Positions 43,027 to 51,499 of a stretch of DNA of 64,000 nucleotides are shown piece by piece (the stretch's first letter is position 1; each line of letters opens with the position of its first letter). The position numbers were made by a program, and so were the translations under genes. The stretch comes from Pseudovibrio sp000156235 (GTDB lineage Bacteria > Pseudomonadota > Alphaproteobacteria > Rhizobiales > Stappiaceae), in the NCBI RefSeq assembly GCF_000156235.1, contig NZ_DS996809.1, forward strand, positions 434,001-498,000, written 5' to 3'. The notes below the pieces were generated by a model, which had not been told where the DNA came from, did no database searches, and saw only the letters and a list, made by a program, of their open reading frames with translations.

Positions 43027-44619
43027 TTATTTGATCTTTGGAAGGATCTCGAACTGGTGGAATGGAGGAGGTGAAGACAGTGTCCATTCCAGAGTGGTTG
43101 CGCCCTGACCCCATGGGTTGTCACCAGCTACACGCTTCTTGAGGAATGCATCAGCAACACACCACAGGAAGATGAGCACGCCAATGCCGGAGATATAGGA
43201 CCCATAGGAGGAAACCATGTTCCAGCCAGCGTATGCATCCGGATAGTCAGCGTAACGACGAGGCATACCAGCAAGACCAAGGAAGTGCTGCGGGAAGAAC
43301 ACCAGGTTCACGCCGATGAACATCACCCAGAAGTGCAGGTTTCCGAGGAACTCGGAGTACATGTAACCGGAGATTTTTGGGAACCAGTAATACCAGGCTG
43401 CGAAGATCGCGAACACGGCACCCAGAGACAGAACGTAGTGGAAGTGAGCCACAACGTAGTAGGTGTCATGCAGAGCGCGATCGAGACCTGCGTTTGCCAG
43501 CTGAACACCGGTTACACCACCAACGGTGAACAAGAACACGAAGCCGATTGCCCAAACCATTGGCGTGCGGAACTCGATGGAACCACCCCACATGGTCGCG
43601 ATCCAAGAGAAGATCTTAATGCCGGTTGGAACCGCAATCACCATGGTCGCGAACAGGAAGTACGCCTGAGTGTCAGCAGACAGACCAACGGTGAACATGT
43701 GGTGCGCCCACACGACGAAGCCAACAACACCGATCGCTACCATCGCGTATGCCATGCCGATGTAACCGAACACTGGCTTATGGGAGAAGGTAGAGATGAT
43801 GTGGGAGATGATGCCGAATGCAGGCAAGATCAGGATGTACACTTCAGGGTGACCGAAGAACCAGAACAAGTGCTGGAACAGGATTGGGTCACCGCCACCA
43901 GCAGCTTCAAAGAAGGTGGTGCCGAAGTTACGGTCTGTCAGCAGCATAGTGATCGCGCCAGCCAGAACAGGCAGAGAGATCAGCAGCAGGAATACAGTCA
44001 CCAGTACTGCCCATACGAACAGTGGCATCTTGTGCATGGTCATGCCTGGAGCACGCATGTTGAAGATGGTGGTGATGAAGTTGATTGCGCCAAGAATGGA
44101 GGAAGCACCTGCAACGTGAAGTGACAGGATTGCAAAGTCCATTGCAGGACCAGGCTGACCAGAGGTGGACAGCGGAGGATAGATGGTCCAGCCACCGCCA
44201 ACACCGTTTGCACCTGGAGGCCCTGGTACGAACAGGGACATGAGCAGCAAGATGAATGCTGGTGGCAGAAGCCAGAAGGAGATGTTGTTCATGCGTGGGA
44301 ACGCCATATCAGGCGCGCCGATCATGATCGGAACAAAATAGTTCGCAAAGCCACCGATCAACGCTGGCATAACCATGAAGAAGATCATGATCAGCGCATG
44401 CGCTGTGGTGAACACGTTGAACATGTGTGGATCTGCGAAGTATTGCATTCCCGGCTCTTGCAGTTCCATACGCATAACGATGGAAAGAAGACCGCCGATG
44501 ATGCCAGCCATGATCGCGAAGATCAGGTAAAGGATACCGATATCCTTGTGGTTGGTGGAGTAGACCCACCGCACCCATCCGGTTGGATGGTCATGTGCAT
44601 GCGTTTCAGACGCAGACAT
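43027..44619 (-). CDS. coxA: Cytochrome c oxidase subunit I
   Basis: Catalytic subunit with heme a, heme a3 and CuB, 530 residues and twelve helices. Diagnostic stretches are STNHKDIGILYLIFA, FTTAHALIMIFFMVMPALIGGF (heme a ligand His), WFFGHPEVYILILPAFGIISHI (CuB His and cross-linked Tyr) and HDTYYVVAHFHYVLSLGAVFAI (heme ligands). The ESS/K- and D-channel context marks an A-type aa3 enzyme. It is 82 bp after coxB. Confidence 0.98.
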   Translation of the reverse strand: MSASETHAHDHPTGWVRWVYSTNHKDIGILYLIFAIMAGIIGGLLSIVMRMELQEPGMQYFADPHMFNVFTTAHALIMIFFMVMPALIGGFANYFVPIMIGAPDMAFPRMNNISFWLLPPAFILLLMSLFVPGPPGANGVGGGWTIYPPLSTSGQPGPAMDFAILSLHVAGASSILGAINFITTIFNMRAPGMTMHKMPLFVWAVLVTVFLLLISLPVLAGAITMLLTDRNFGTTFFEAAGGGDPILFQHLFWFFGHPEVYILILPAFGIISHIISTFSHKPVFGYIGMAYAMVAIGVVGFVVWAHHMFTVGLSADTQAYFLFATMVIAVPTGIKIFSWIATMWGGSIEFRTPMVWAIGFVFLFTVGGVTGVQLANAGLDRALHDTYYVVAHFHYVLSLGAVFAIFAAWYYWFPKISGYMYSEFLGNLHFWVMFIGVNLVFFPQHFLGLAGMPRRYADYPDAYAGWNMVSSYGSYISGIGVLIFLWCVADAFLKKRVAGDNPWGQGATTLEWTLSSPPPFHQFEILPKIK

Positions 44620-44701
44620 AGTTGTGCTCCCTCGTAAAGTTCTTGCTCGTATGCGCAGCAGCCCTTGACGCGCGCATACTCGGCTAAATCAGTGGTCCCG
44701 A

Positions 44702-45628
44702 TTAACGGGACGCAACCTTCACGTCGGTGGCTGCGGTGGCAGCAACCTTCTTCTCATCAGCAATCAATTTTGCGAGAAGTGTGTTCGCTTCGTCGATGTC
44801 GGACTTCGCAGCTTCGGCCCAAGCCTGGTACTGCTCTTTGGTCACGACCTGAACGGCGATTGGCATGAACGCATGGTCCTTACCGCAAAGCTCAGAACAC
44901 TGGCCGTAGAACATGCCGGTGTTATCAGCACGGAACCAGGTTTCGTTGAGGCGGTATGGAACGGCGTCGATCTTGATGCCAAATGCAGGAACAGCGAATG
45001 AGTGGATCACGTCAGCTGCTGTCACCTGAACACGCACGGTGGTGTCGACTGGAACAACGATGTTGTAGTCCGTTGCAAGGAGGCGAGGAAGTTCTGCATC
45101 TGTCAGGCCTTTTTCAGCCATGATGCCAGCGCGCTCGTCGTCCTGAATCATCAACGCATCAAAAGACACGTCTTCCATGCCTTCGTCGGCATATTCGTAA
45201 CCCCAGTACCACTGGTAGCCAGTAGCCTTGATGGTCATTTCGTATTCAGGGATATCAAGCTGCTTGAAGAGCAAACGGAAAGACGGAACTGAGATCATCA
45301 CCAGAATGAGGATTGGAACAACGGTCCAGACAACCTCGATCATGGTGTTGTGTGAAGTGCGAGATGGCGTTGGGTTCGCCTTCTTGCGGAACCGGATCAT
45401 CACAACGAGCAGCAGAATTGCTACAAATACTGTCACGCCGGCCATAATGATAAGGGTAAAATCGTTAAACCAGCGAATGTCTTCCATCACTGTTGTCGCC
45501 GCAGGCTGCATACCCAGCTGCCACGGCGTTGGCTGTGCAGCACTGGCCGCACCTGCCATAAAACCCGTCAGTCCAATTGCTACAATCGCAGCAACGGCCG
45601 CCAGGTGATGCTTCAAGAGCTTCATCAC
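44702..45628 (-). CDS. coxB: Cytochrome c oxidase subunit II
   Basis: Receives electrons from cytochrome c at the CuA centre. The 308 residues have a signal peptide (ending AGAASAAQ), two membrane helices (about 50-75 and 95-115) and a periplasmic cupredoxin domain. CuA ligands lie in FYGQCSELCGKDHAFMPIAV with an upstream His (VIHSFAVPAFGIK). It has an Ala/Lys-rich tail. GTG at 45628 is directly followed by ATG, and an AGGGAG site fits the GTG best. It is the first gene of the cox operon. Confidence 0.97.
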   Translation of the reverse strand: MMKLLKHHLAAVAAIVAIGLTGFMAGAASAAQPTPWQLGMQPAATTVMEDIRWFNDFTLIIMAGVTVFVAILLLVVMIRFRKKANPTPSRTSHNTMIEVVWTVVPILILVMISVPSFRLLFKQLDIPEYEMTIKATGYQWYWGYEYADEGMEDVSFDALMIQDDERAGIMAEKGLTDAELPRLLATDYNIVVPVDTTVRVQVTAADVIHSFAVPAFGIKIDAVPYRLNETWFRADNTGMFYGQCSELCGKDHAFMPIAVQVVTKEQYQAWAEAAKSDIDEANTLLAKLIADEKKVAATAATDVKVASR

Positions 45629-46173
45629 GTCTTGCGCTCCCTGTCCCTCTTAATGCCGCCGAAGCGGCAATCCTCTTCTTGTTCACGCACGTGGGGTGCC
45701 CACTTTGGCCCGTCCGACCAGTCCTCACACCTGCGTGAATCCCTGCGACATATTAACCCAATAAGGGTTTCTACGCGATTCCCCTTAGGTTATAGCGACT
45801 ATAAGTCGCAGTATCATTTGACTTTGATCAATGTGGGTGACAAAAAACATAAGAAATCCGCAGATGCAATGGGATTTTGAGCCCGCTCTGGTGTTTTCAC
45901 CTAGTTACTTTCCCCTATAAAGAAAATCGATCATTTCTATCCACGCGTCTAATTTCACACACCAAATCGTCACTTTATCGGCAAAAAGGATCGTTACCTC
46001 GGCGTGAACAAAGTGAGTCGGAACCCTCCTTCCCCGTCAGTTAAGTGGACAGCGAATAATGCCAGTTTGCGCTTTGACATCAGGAGCGGTATTCCAATAT
46101 TTTAGGGAAGCACCCCTCGCCGACTGGTTGAGGAGACAGGCACTGCGTAGCCAGTGAACTGGAGGAAGGTTTT
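45629..46173. other. 545-bp intergenic region between coxB and ialB
   Basis: Divergent region holding promoters for the cox operon and ialB. I see no gene in it. It contains an FNR/FixK-type box (45818-45831), a 6-bp dyad GCGACT-ata-AGTCGC (45795-45809) and an AT-rich stretch around 45830-45990. Confidence 0.55.
45818..45831 (-). promoter_or_regulatory. FNR/FixK-type box upstream of coxB
   Basis: TTGACTTTGATCAA fits TTGA-N6-TCAA, the core of FnrL/FixK boxes, one base from TTGAT-N4-ATCAA. It lies about 190 bp upstream of the coxB start. Oxygen-dependent control of the aa3 oxidase would make sense but is inferred. Confidence 0.5.
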
Positions 46174-46701
46174 TTGAAGCAGTTTTTACGCACGCTGACT
46201 TTAACAGTTGCGATGACAATGGCAGGCACCGTCGGGTTTTCCGGTGCAGGCTATGCGCAACAGGCACTCGGCGAACTGAAGGGCGAGTTTGGTGATTGGC
46301 AGCAGCGTTGCGCCACTTCTCCGGGATCCAACGTCGAGCAGTGTGCTCTTATTCAAAGCGTTACAGATTCTGCGCGCGATACCGTGGGCCTGACAGCGAT
46401 CATTCTTAAGACGGCTGACCAGCAAGCAACCGTTTTGCGTATTCTCGCTCCACTGGGCGTTCTGCTACCTATGCAGCTTGGCCTGAATGTCGATGGCAAA
46501 GATGTTGGCCGTATGCCTTTCATCCGCTGCCTGCCAGCTCCAAGCGGCTGTGTTTCTGAAGCGATGCTGGAAAAAGACCTGATCGACAAGCTGACCAATG
46601 GCCAGACTGCGACCTTCATCATCTTTGAAACACCAGAAGAAGGCATCGGTATTCCGATTTCCCTGACTGGTTTGAAAGAAGCGATTGCGGCTCTTCCATA
46701 A
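46174..46701 (+). CDS. Invasion-associated locus B (IalB) family protein
   Basis: Periplasmic protein of 175 residues with a signal peptide (residues 1-28, ending GAGYAQQ). The IalB domain has ELKGEFGDWQQRCATSP, then CALIQSVTDSA, the GLTAIILKT strand and FIRCLPAPSGCVSEAMLEKDLIDKL with paired cysteines. IalB was named in Bartonella, but the family is general in alphaproteobacteria and its role here is unknown. The start is TTG at 46174 with a strong GGAGGAAGG ribosome site. Confidence 0.88.
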   Translation: MKQFLRTLTLTVAMTMAGTVGFSGAGYAQQALGELKGEFGDWQQRCATSPGSNVEQCALIQSVTDSARDTVGLTAIILKTADQQATVLRILAPLGVLLPMQLGLNVDGKDVGRMPFIRCLPAPSGCVSEAMLEKDLIDKLTNGQTATFIIFETPEEGIGIPISLTGLKEAIAALP

Positions 46702-46727
46702 GCCCTTGCCCTTTTAAATGTAAGCTG

Positions 46728-46768
46728 AAAGCCGATGTGATGTTGATCGCTTCGGCTTTTGTCTTTTC
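46728..46768 (+). terminator. Terminator of ialB
   Basis: Stem AAAGCCGA / TCGGCTTT with a 16-nt loop, then TGTCTTTT, 26 bp after the stop. Confidence 0.7.
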
Positions 46769-46790
46769 AAGGGCGCATTGATCCCGTTTC

Positions 46791-47369
46791 TCAGCCCTTC
46801 TGCTTTTCAGGCTCAGGCCAGATATCCGCCTCAGTAAAGCCCAGAGCTGCAAAGTCGTCTTTACGGGCGGCCTGTTCCAACTCATTCCCCAGGAAGAACT
46901 CATCCAGCTGCGGAGGTTTGACGGAGGTTCCGCTCAGCATGGCATGCACTTGCCCGCGGTGGTGGATCTGATGTTGGAAGAGATGAAGTAGGATCCGGTC
47001 CGCTTGTTCACTCATCGGCCTGTCATCTCGTAGCACGAGCATTCGCGAAAGATCAGATAGTTCCAGAGCTTTAACAAGACCAATCAGCTTGGTATCGCTC
47101 TTTCTTTGCGCCTCGAAAAGCGGTGCGAGCTCGTCGAATGGGTACTCAGGATCGAAAGCACGGATGCCGAGTGGCTTTCCTTCCAGAGCGCTGACATAGA
47201 ACCAGTCAACGGTGAGGATGTGGTTCAAACTCATCAAAATGGAGGGGAAAAAGCTGGTTCGCTCTGCAGTCAGCTCTTCTTTTGACAGGTTTTGACAGCA
47301 GGTGAGGAGCCGGTAGTTGGCCCAAGCGTTGTTCCTTGCCTGTGCTTTAAAGTATTGAAGTGTCGTCAT
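46791..47369 (-). CDS. DinB family protein
   Basis: Protein of 192 residues with the four-helix DinB/YfiT metal-binding fold. The three expected His ligands are in ILMSLNHILTVDWFYVSAL (around residue 49) and LLHLFQHQIHHRGQVHAML (around 130-137). It begins LQYFKAQARNNAWANYRLL, typical of the family. Members can be thiol-dependent transferases or lack known activity. It stands alone, convergent with ialB. Confidence 0.9.
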   Translation of the reverse strand: MTTLQYFKAQARNNAWANYRLLTCCQNLSKEELTAERTSFFPSILMSLNHILTVDWFYVSALEGKPLGIRAFDPEYPFDELAPLFEAQRKSDTKLIGLVKALELSDLSRMLVLRDDRPMSEQADRILLHLFQHQIHHRGQVHAMLSGTSVKPPQLDEFFLGNELEQAARKDDFAALGFTEADIWPEPEKQKG

Positions 47370-47562
47370 TACATTATCTTATTACATTGAAATAGAACGC
47401 CATCGAACCCAGAGCCCTCTTAGTTTTCCTAAAAAGATGATGGCCGAGCAAAGGGTTTTTGCACCCTATATTCGATAGGCAGTTTTTTATGAAGGCACAT
47501 TCTGATTGATTGCGGCTACATCGGCCCGTCAGAACAAAAAAACAGCCCATTGCAGGTGAGCC

Positions 47563-48180
47563 GTGCCCATAGCGATGCATGTCTATATCGCGTTTGTTGT
47601 CACGACATTAATGATTATGTCCGTGCCTGACGCCAGCAAAATGCTGATTCTTTCCAGATCCGCATCCGGTGGCACTTTTGCTGGACTCTTTACCCTTATT
47701 GGCGTGAAAGCTGCTGAAGCCATTCAGGTGATATTGGTCTCCTTCGGACTTTCCTGGCTGATTGTGAGCTATCCTTATGTGTTTGAAGTTGTGACCGTTT
47801 TGGGGGCAGCCTATCTGATTTATCTGGGCATCCGCAGGTGGCGAGCTGCGGATGGGAAAATCCAGGAGCCCAGCGGTCAAGGCTCAGATTTTCTCACCGG
47901 TTTCACTATCAGTATAGCCAATCCCAAAACCCTCATCTTCCTCGCAGCTCTGTTTCCTCATTTCCTCAATCATACTCACCCCGTTGACGGCCAGTTTGTT
48001 CTTCTTGGTACTACCTTCCTACTCATTGCCACTTGTCTGGACTTGCCGCTTGTTCTTGGGGGCGGATTGGTGGAGCGCCTGATCCGGTCGCCGCGGATTG
48101 AAGACATACTAAAGCGGTTTAACAGCGGCGTGCTTTTGACGGCGGGGGTTTTTCTGATGGGGCTGCTGGTTTTCAGATGA
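47563..48180 (+). CDS. LysE/RhtB family exporter (first of two)
   Basis: Inner-membrane amino acid or metabolite exporter, 205 residues with about six helices. The family block is present: SVPDASKMLILSRSASGG near the start (in place of the usual PGP), LIYLGIRRWRA and GFTISIANPKTLIFLAALFPHFL. GTG at 47563 is used because AGGTGAGCC lies just before it. The next ATG is too far. A second paralogue follows by about 140 bp. Confidence 0.85.
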   Translation: MPIAMHVYIAFVVTTLMIMSVPDASKMLILSRSASGGTFAGLFTLIGVKAAEAIQVILVSFGLSWLIVSYPYVFEVVTVLGAAYLIYLGIRRWRAADGKIQEPSGQGSDFLTGFTISIANPKTLIFLAALFPHFLNHTHPVDGQFVLLGTTFLLIATCLDLPLVLGGGLVERLIRSPRIEDILKRFNSGVLLTAGVFLMGLLVFR

Positions 48181-48319
48181 AACAGAGAGCTTGCTTAAAA
48201 CTCTCGCAGAAATCCCAAGGGTTTGATTGTGGAACCTATGCATGTTGGGAGCATCTCCCTGCAGCAGTTTGCTCTGCGCCAGCTGCCCTCAGGAACATCG
48301 CGTCGGGTATTGGATCCAG

Positions 48320-48925
48320 ATGATGACTATCAGCCTTTATCTTGGGTTTGTTGCTGCAACCTTCATACTGCTTGCCATTCCCGGCCCCAACATAATGATG
48401 ATACTGGCAAAATCGACACGTGAAGGTACTGCAACCGGATTGATTGTCATGGCTGGCATGACCATCGCTCAGGCAGTACAGATTCTTGCCGTTATTCTGG
48501 GTCTTTCCTGGGTGGTGCACACGTATCCTGATGCATTTGAGATCATTCAGCTGGGCGGTGCTGCCTATCTGATCTTTCTTGGGATTTCCAGCTGGCTACG
48601 TGCGGGGCGGCATGACAAAATAGAGAGCCATGGTCGTAAACACTTGAAAATCGGCTTTCTGGTTGGCCTCTCCAACCCGAAGTCCTTGCTGTTCATGGCG
48701 GCTTTCTTTCCGCAGTTTATCGACAAGGCCTCCCCTCCCGATCCGCAGCTTGCTCTTATGGGCGCGACTTATCTGGTGATGGCGGTTTTGATTGATGGGT
48801 TGATTGCCATTCTTGGCGGGTATTGGCGCAACTGGATGTCTGCACCATCGGCTAAGTTCAGGCTTGATCGGGTTTCCGGTGCGGTTCTGGTTTGCGCTGG
48901 TTTGGTGCTTGCCTTCCTGCACTGA
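48320..48925 (+). CDS. LysE/RhtB family exporter (second of two)
   Basis: Membrane exporter of about 201 residues, with IPGPNIMMILAKSTREG (the canonical PGPN block), YLIFLGISSWLRAG and KIGFLVGLSNPKSLLFMAAFFPQFID. I choose the ATG at 48320 because it starts the protein just before the first helix as usual. The open frame runs upstream to 48227, but the extra residues look unlike the family. The two neighbours are paralogues with different substrates likely. Confidence 0.85.
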   Translation: MMTISLYLGFVAATFILLAIPGPNIMMILAKSTREGTATGLIVMAGMTIAQAVQILAVILGLSWVVHTYPDAFEIIQLGGAAYLIFLGISSWLRAGRHDKIESHGRKHLKIGFLVGLSNPKSLLFMAAFFPQFIDKASPPDPQLALMGATYLVMAVLIDGLIAILGGYWRNWMSAPSAKFRLDRVSGAVLVCAGLVLAFLH

Positions 48926-49041
48926 CCCTCAAATACTTGGGAGCGATGGGCTTCCCTCCCCCTTTATTGACGAGTAAGCCTTGAAAGTGCACGGATTGTT
49001 CGCCACAACAGAGCAAATCCATTTATTTCGGAGTTTTACCC

Positions 49042-50466
49042 ATGAGCGATAAACCGATTGATCTTCTCCAGACCTCAGGACTGGACGAGGAGACAGCGCG
49101 CCAGATCACTGCGGCAGCGCTGAAAGGCGCCGATGATGGGGAACTTTATCTGGAGTACAGCCAGAACGAAGGTCTGGTGTTCGATAACGGGCGCCTGAAG
49201 TCTTCCAGCTTCAGCACCGGCCAAGGCTTTGGCCTGCGCGCTGTTGTTGGTGAAGCCTCTGGCTATGCCCATTCCGACGACATTTCCGAAGCAGCGTTGA
49301 AACGTGCGGCTGATGCTGTGGCATCCGTGCAAAGCGGACATTCCGGCACGTATGCGGCGCCTCCGACCCGCACCAACCAGAAGCTTTACACGGATGAAAA
49401 TCCGATTGGCAGCCCGACTTTTGCCGAGAAAGTTCAGCTGCTGCAAGAAATTGACGCCTATGCGCGTGCGAAAGACCCTCGCGTTCAGCAGGTGACTGTT
49501 TCTTTGGCAGGCAGCTGGAAGACCGTTGATATTTTACGCGCTGATGGGCACCGTATTCGCGATGTGCGCCCGCTGGTTCGCCTCAACGTTTCCATTGTGG
49601 CAGGAGATGGCGACAAGCAAGAGTCTGGGTCCTATGGCTCTGGTGGCCGCGAAGGGTTTGGTGAGTTTGTGGCAGAGACCAGCTGGCAGCATGCAGTTGA
49701 TGAAGCGCTGCGTCAGGCCTTGGTCAATCTGGAAGCGATCCCGGCTCCGGCTGGCACGTTTGATGTTGTACTTGGCAACGGCTGGCCAGGTATTTTGCTG
49801 CATGAAGCGGTTGGCCATGGTCTTGAGGGCGATTTCAACCGCAAGAAGACCTCTGCTTTTGCAGGCCTGATGGGTCAGCAGGTGGCCGCAAAGGGCGTGA
49901 CGATTGTTGATGATGGCACCATTGCCAAGCGCCGCGGTTCTCTTTCCGTTGATGATGAAGGCACACCAACTGGCCGCACGACGCTGATTGAGGACGGTAT
50001 TCTTGTTGGCTACATGCAGGATCGCCAGAACGCGCGTTTGATGGGTGTTGAGCCAACTGGTAATGGTCGCCGTGAGTCCTTCTCACATCAGCCGCTTCCA
50101 CGCATGACGAACACAATCATGGAAGCCGGTGATAAAGACCCGAAAGAGATCATTGAGAGCCTTGAGGACGGTATCTATGCTGTTTCCTTTGGTGGTGGTC
50201 AGGTGGATATCACTTCCGGCAAGTTCGTGTTCTCCTGCACAGAAGCTTACCGCGTTCAGAACGGTAAGATCGGAGCTCCTGTGAAAGGTGCGATGTTGAT
50301 CGGTAACGGTCCTGATGCTCTGACCCGCGTGTCCATGATTGGTAATGACCTGAAGCTTGATCCGGGTATTGGTACTTGCGGTAAGGCTGGTCAAGGAGTG
50401 CCGGTGGGCGTAGGTCAGCCAACCATGCGCATCAATGAGATGACCATTGGTGGCACAGCGACCTGA
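49042..50466 (+). CDS. tldD: Metalloprotease TldD
   Basis: Zinc protease subunit that works as a heterodimer with TldE/PmbA, unfolding and cutting small peptides (for example microcin and PQQ precursors, CcdA). The 474 residues contain the HExxxH site in ILLHEAVGHGLEGDFNRKKTSAFAG (around 255-265) and the conserved C-terminal GTCGKAGQGVPVGVGQP. Its probable partner pmbA lies about 11 kb downstream in another operon. Confidence 0.96.
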   Translation: MSDKPIDLLQTSGLDEETARQITAAALKGADDGELYLEYSQNEGLVFDNGRLKSSSFSTGQGFGLRAVVGEASGYAHSDDISEAALKRAADAVASVQSGHSGTYAAPPTRTNQKLYTDENPIGSPTFAEKVQLLQEIDAYARAKDPRVQQVTVSLAGSWKTVDILRADGHRIRDVRPLVRLNVSIVAGDGDKQESGSYGSGGREGFGEFVAETSWQHAVDEALRQALVNLEAIPAPAGTFDVVLGNGWPGILLHEAVGHGLEGDFNRKKTSAFAGLMGQQVAAKGVTIVDDGTIAKRRGSLSVDDEGTPTGRTTLIEDGILVGYMQDRQNARLMGVEPTGNGRRESFSHQPLPRMTNTIMEAGDKDPKEIIESLEDGIYAVSFGGGQVDITSGKFVFSCTEAYRVQNGKIGAPVKGAMLIGNGPDALTRVSMIGNDLKLDPGIGTCGKAGQGVPVGVGQPTMRINEMTIGGTAT

Positions 50467-50493
50467 TTGGTTTCAGATCATCTTGAGAATTTT

Positions 50494-50518
50494 AAAGGGG
50501 CAGTGATGCCCCTTTTTC
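50494..50518 (+). terminator. Terminator of tldD
   Basis: Perfect 9-bp stem AAAGGGGCA / TGCCCCTTT with a GTGA loop, followed by T's. Confidence 0.9.
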
Positions 50519-50531
50519 TTTGCGGTTCGCT

Positions 50532-51281
50532 TTAGTCTCGCAATGGGATAGCTGGCACTTTACCAGCACGGATGCGGTTGGTTTTCCAGTTCATCACATG
50601 ACGAATGCCGTTTTCATAAAGCACTTTCATCACTGGCGAAAACGCCTGCATATGATCCGCAAAGAAGTCATCGGGACTATCGTAGATTCCGAAATCATTG
50701 TTGATGCCGGTTTTCTGAATGTAGGTGTCTTCTCCCTGCCAATCGACCTGAGGCACACTGAGGCAGTTGGTGCCGACCCCGTAACCACACAAGGATTGTC
50801 GGTTTGGGGCAAACTCTTTTTGCAGCGCTGTCAAAAAGGCCTCATCCAGAATAAAGCCCTCCAGATTGATCCAGCGGTCTTCCAGCCAGATCTCCACCCA
50901 GGAATGCAGGATGTTCTCTGGTGCGATTTTATAGACAAGCTCCGGCACCACACCACGCTGCAGCTCCTTATGGATGGTGAAGCCATGTAGGCGACAGGGG
51001 ATGCCAACTGCGCGCATCAGGGCCATGAGCAGTGTGCCCTTGGTGTTGCATTGACCTATACCGTCGGCGAGCACCTGACTGGCCGGGATGTTGTCGGCCT
51101 TGTTGTATCCGAACATGATTTCGTTGCGGACAAAATCATAGACAACGCCTGCCCGGTCAAAAGGTGATAAGTCCTTCCATTTTCGCTGATCGACAAGCTT
51201 GCGGATGGTTGGCGCCCGGAAGTTTAGCAGTGAGGTTTCCTTGAGCAGGGCGTCTAATTGAGTGTTCGGTTTATCCAGCAT
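50532..51281 (-). CDS. Transglutaminase-like cysteine peptidase-fold protein
   Basis: About 249 residues with a transglutaminase-like core. Cys in ADGIGQCNTKGTLLMALMRAVGIPCRLHGF, His in NILHSWVEIWLEDRWINLEGFILDE and the following acidic residue complete the usual Cys-His-Asp/Glu triad. There is no signal peptide. The C-terminal third is family-specific. The ATG at 51281 is chosen for the GGAGG site five bases before it. The substrate is unknown. Confidence 0.82.
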   Translation of the reverse strand: MLDKPNTQLDALLKETSLLNFRAPTIRKLVDQRKWKDLSPFDRAGVVYDFVRNEIMFGYNKADNIPASQVLADGIGQCNTKGTLLMALMRAVGIPCRLHGFTIHKELQRGVVPELVYKIAPENILHSWVEIWLEDRWINLEGFILDEAFLTALQKEFAPNRQSLCGYGVGTNCLSVPQVDWQGEDTYIQKTGINNDFGIYDSPDDFFADHMQAFSPVMKVLYENGIRHVMNWKTNRIRAGKVPAIPLRD

Positions 51282-51499
51282 ATGCGCCTCCAATCGAGAA
51301 TGAATCGACTGTAAAGGCTCTAGTCACTGTAGGTTCAAGAGCTAAATTGCATCTTTTTTCACTACAACCTGATCTCCAGAAATTGCAGTTCGTTAAGGGT
51401 CCTGAAGATTTGCCTTAGCTTGTCTGCATTGTGTTGAAGCCGAATTTACGATGGGTCTGTAGCTTTTCCTGCAAAAATAATAATGAGCCGCCCCTTTTC

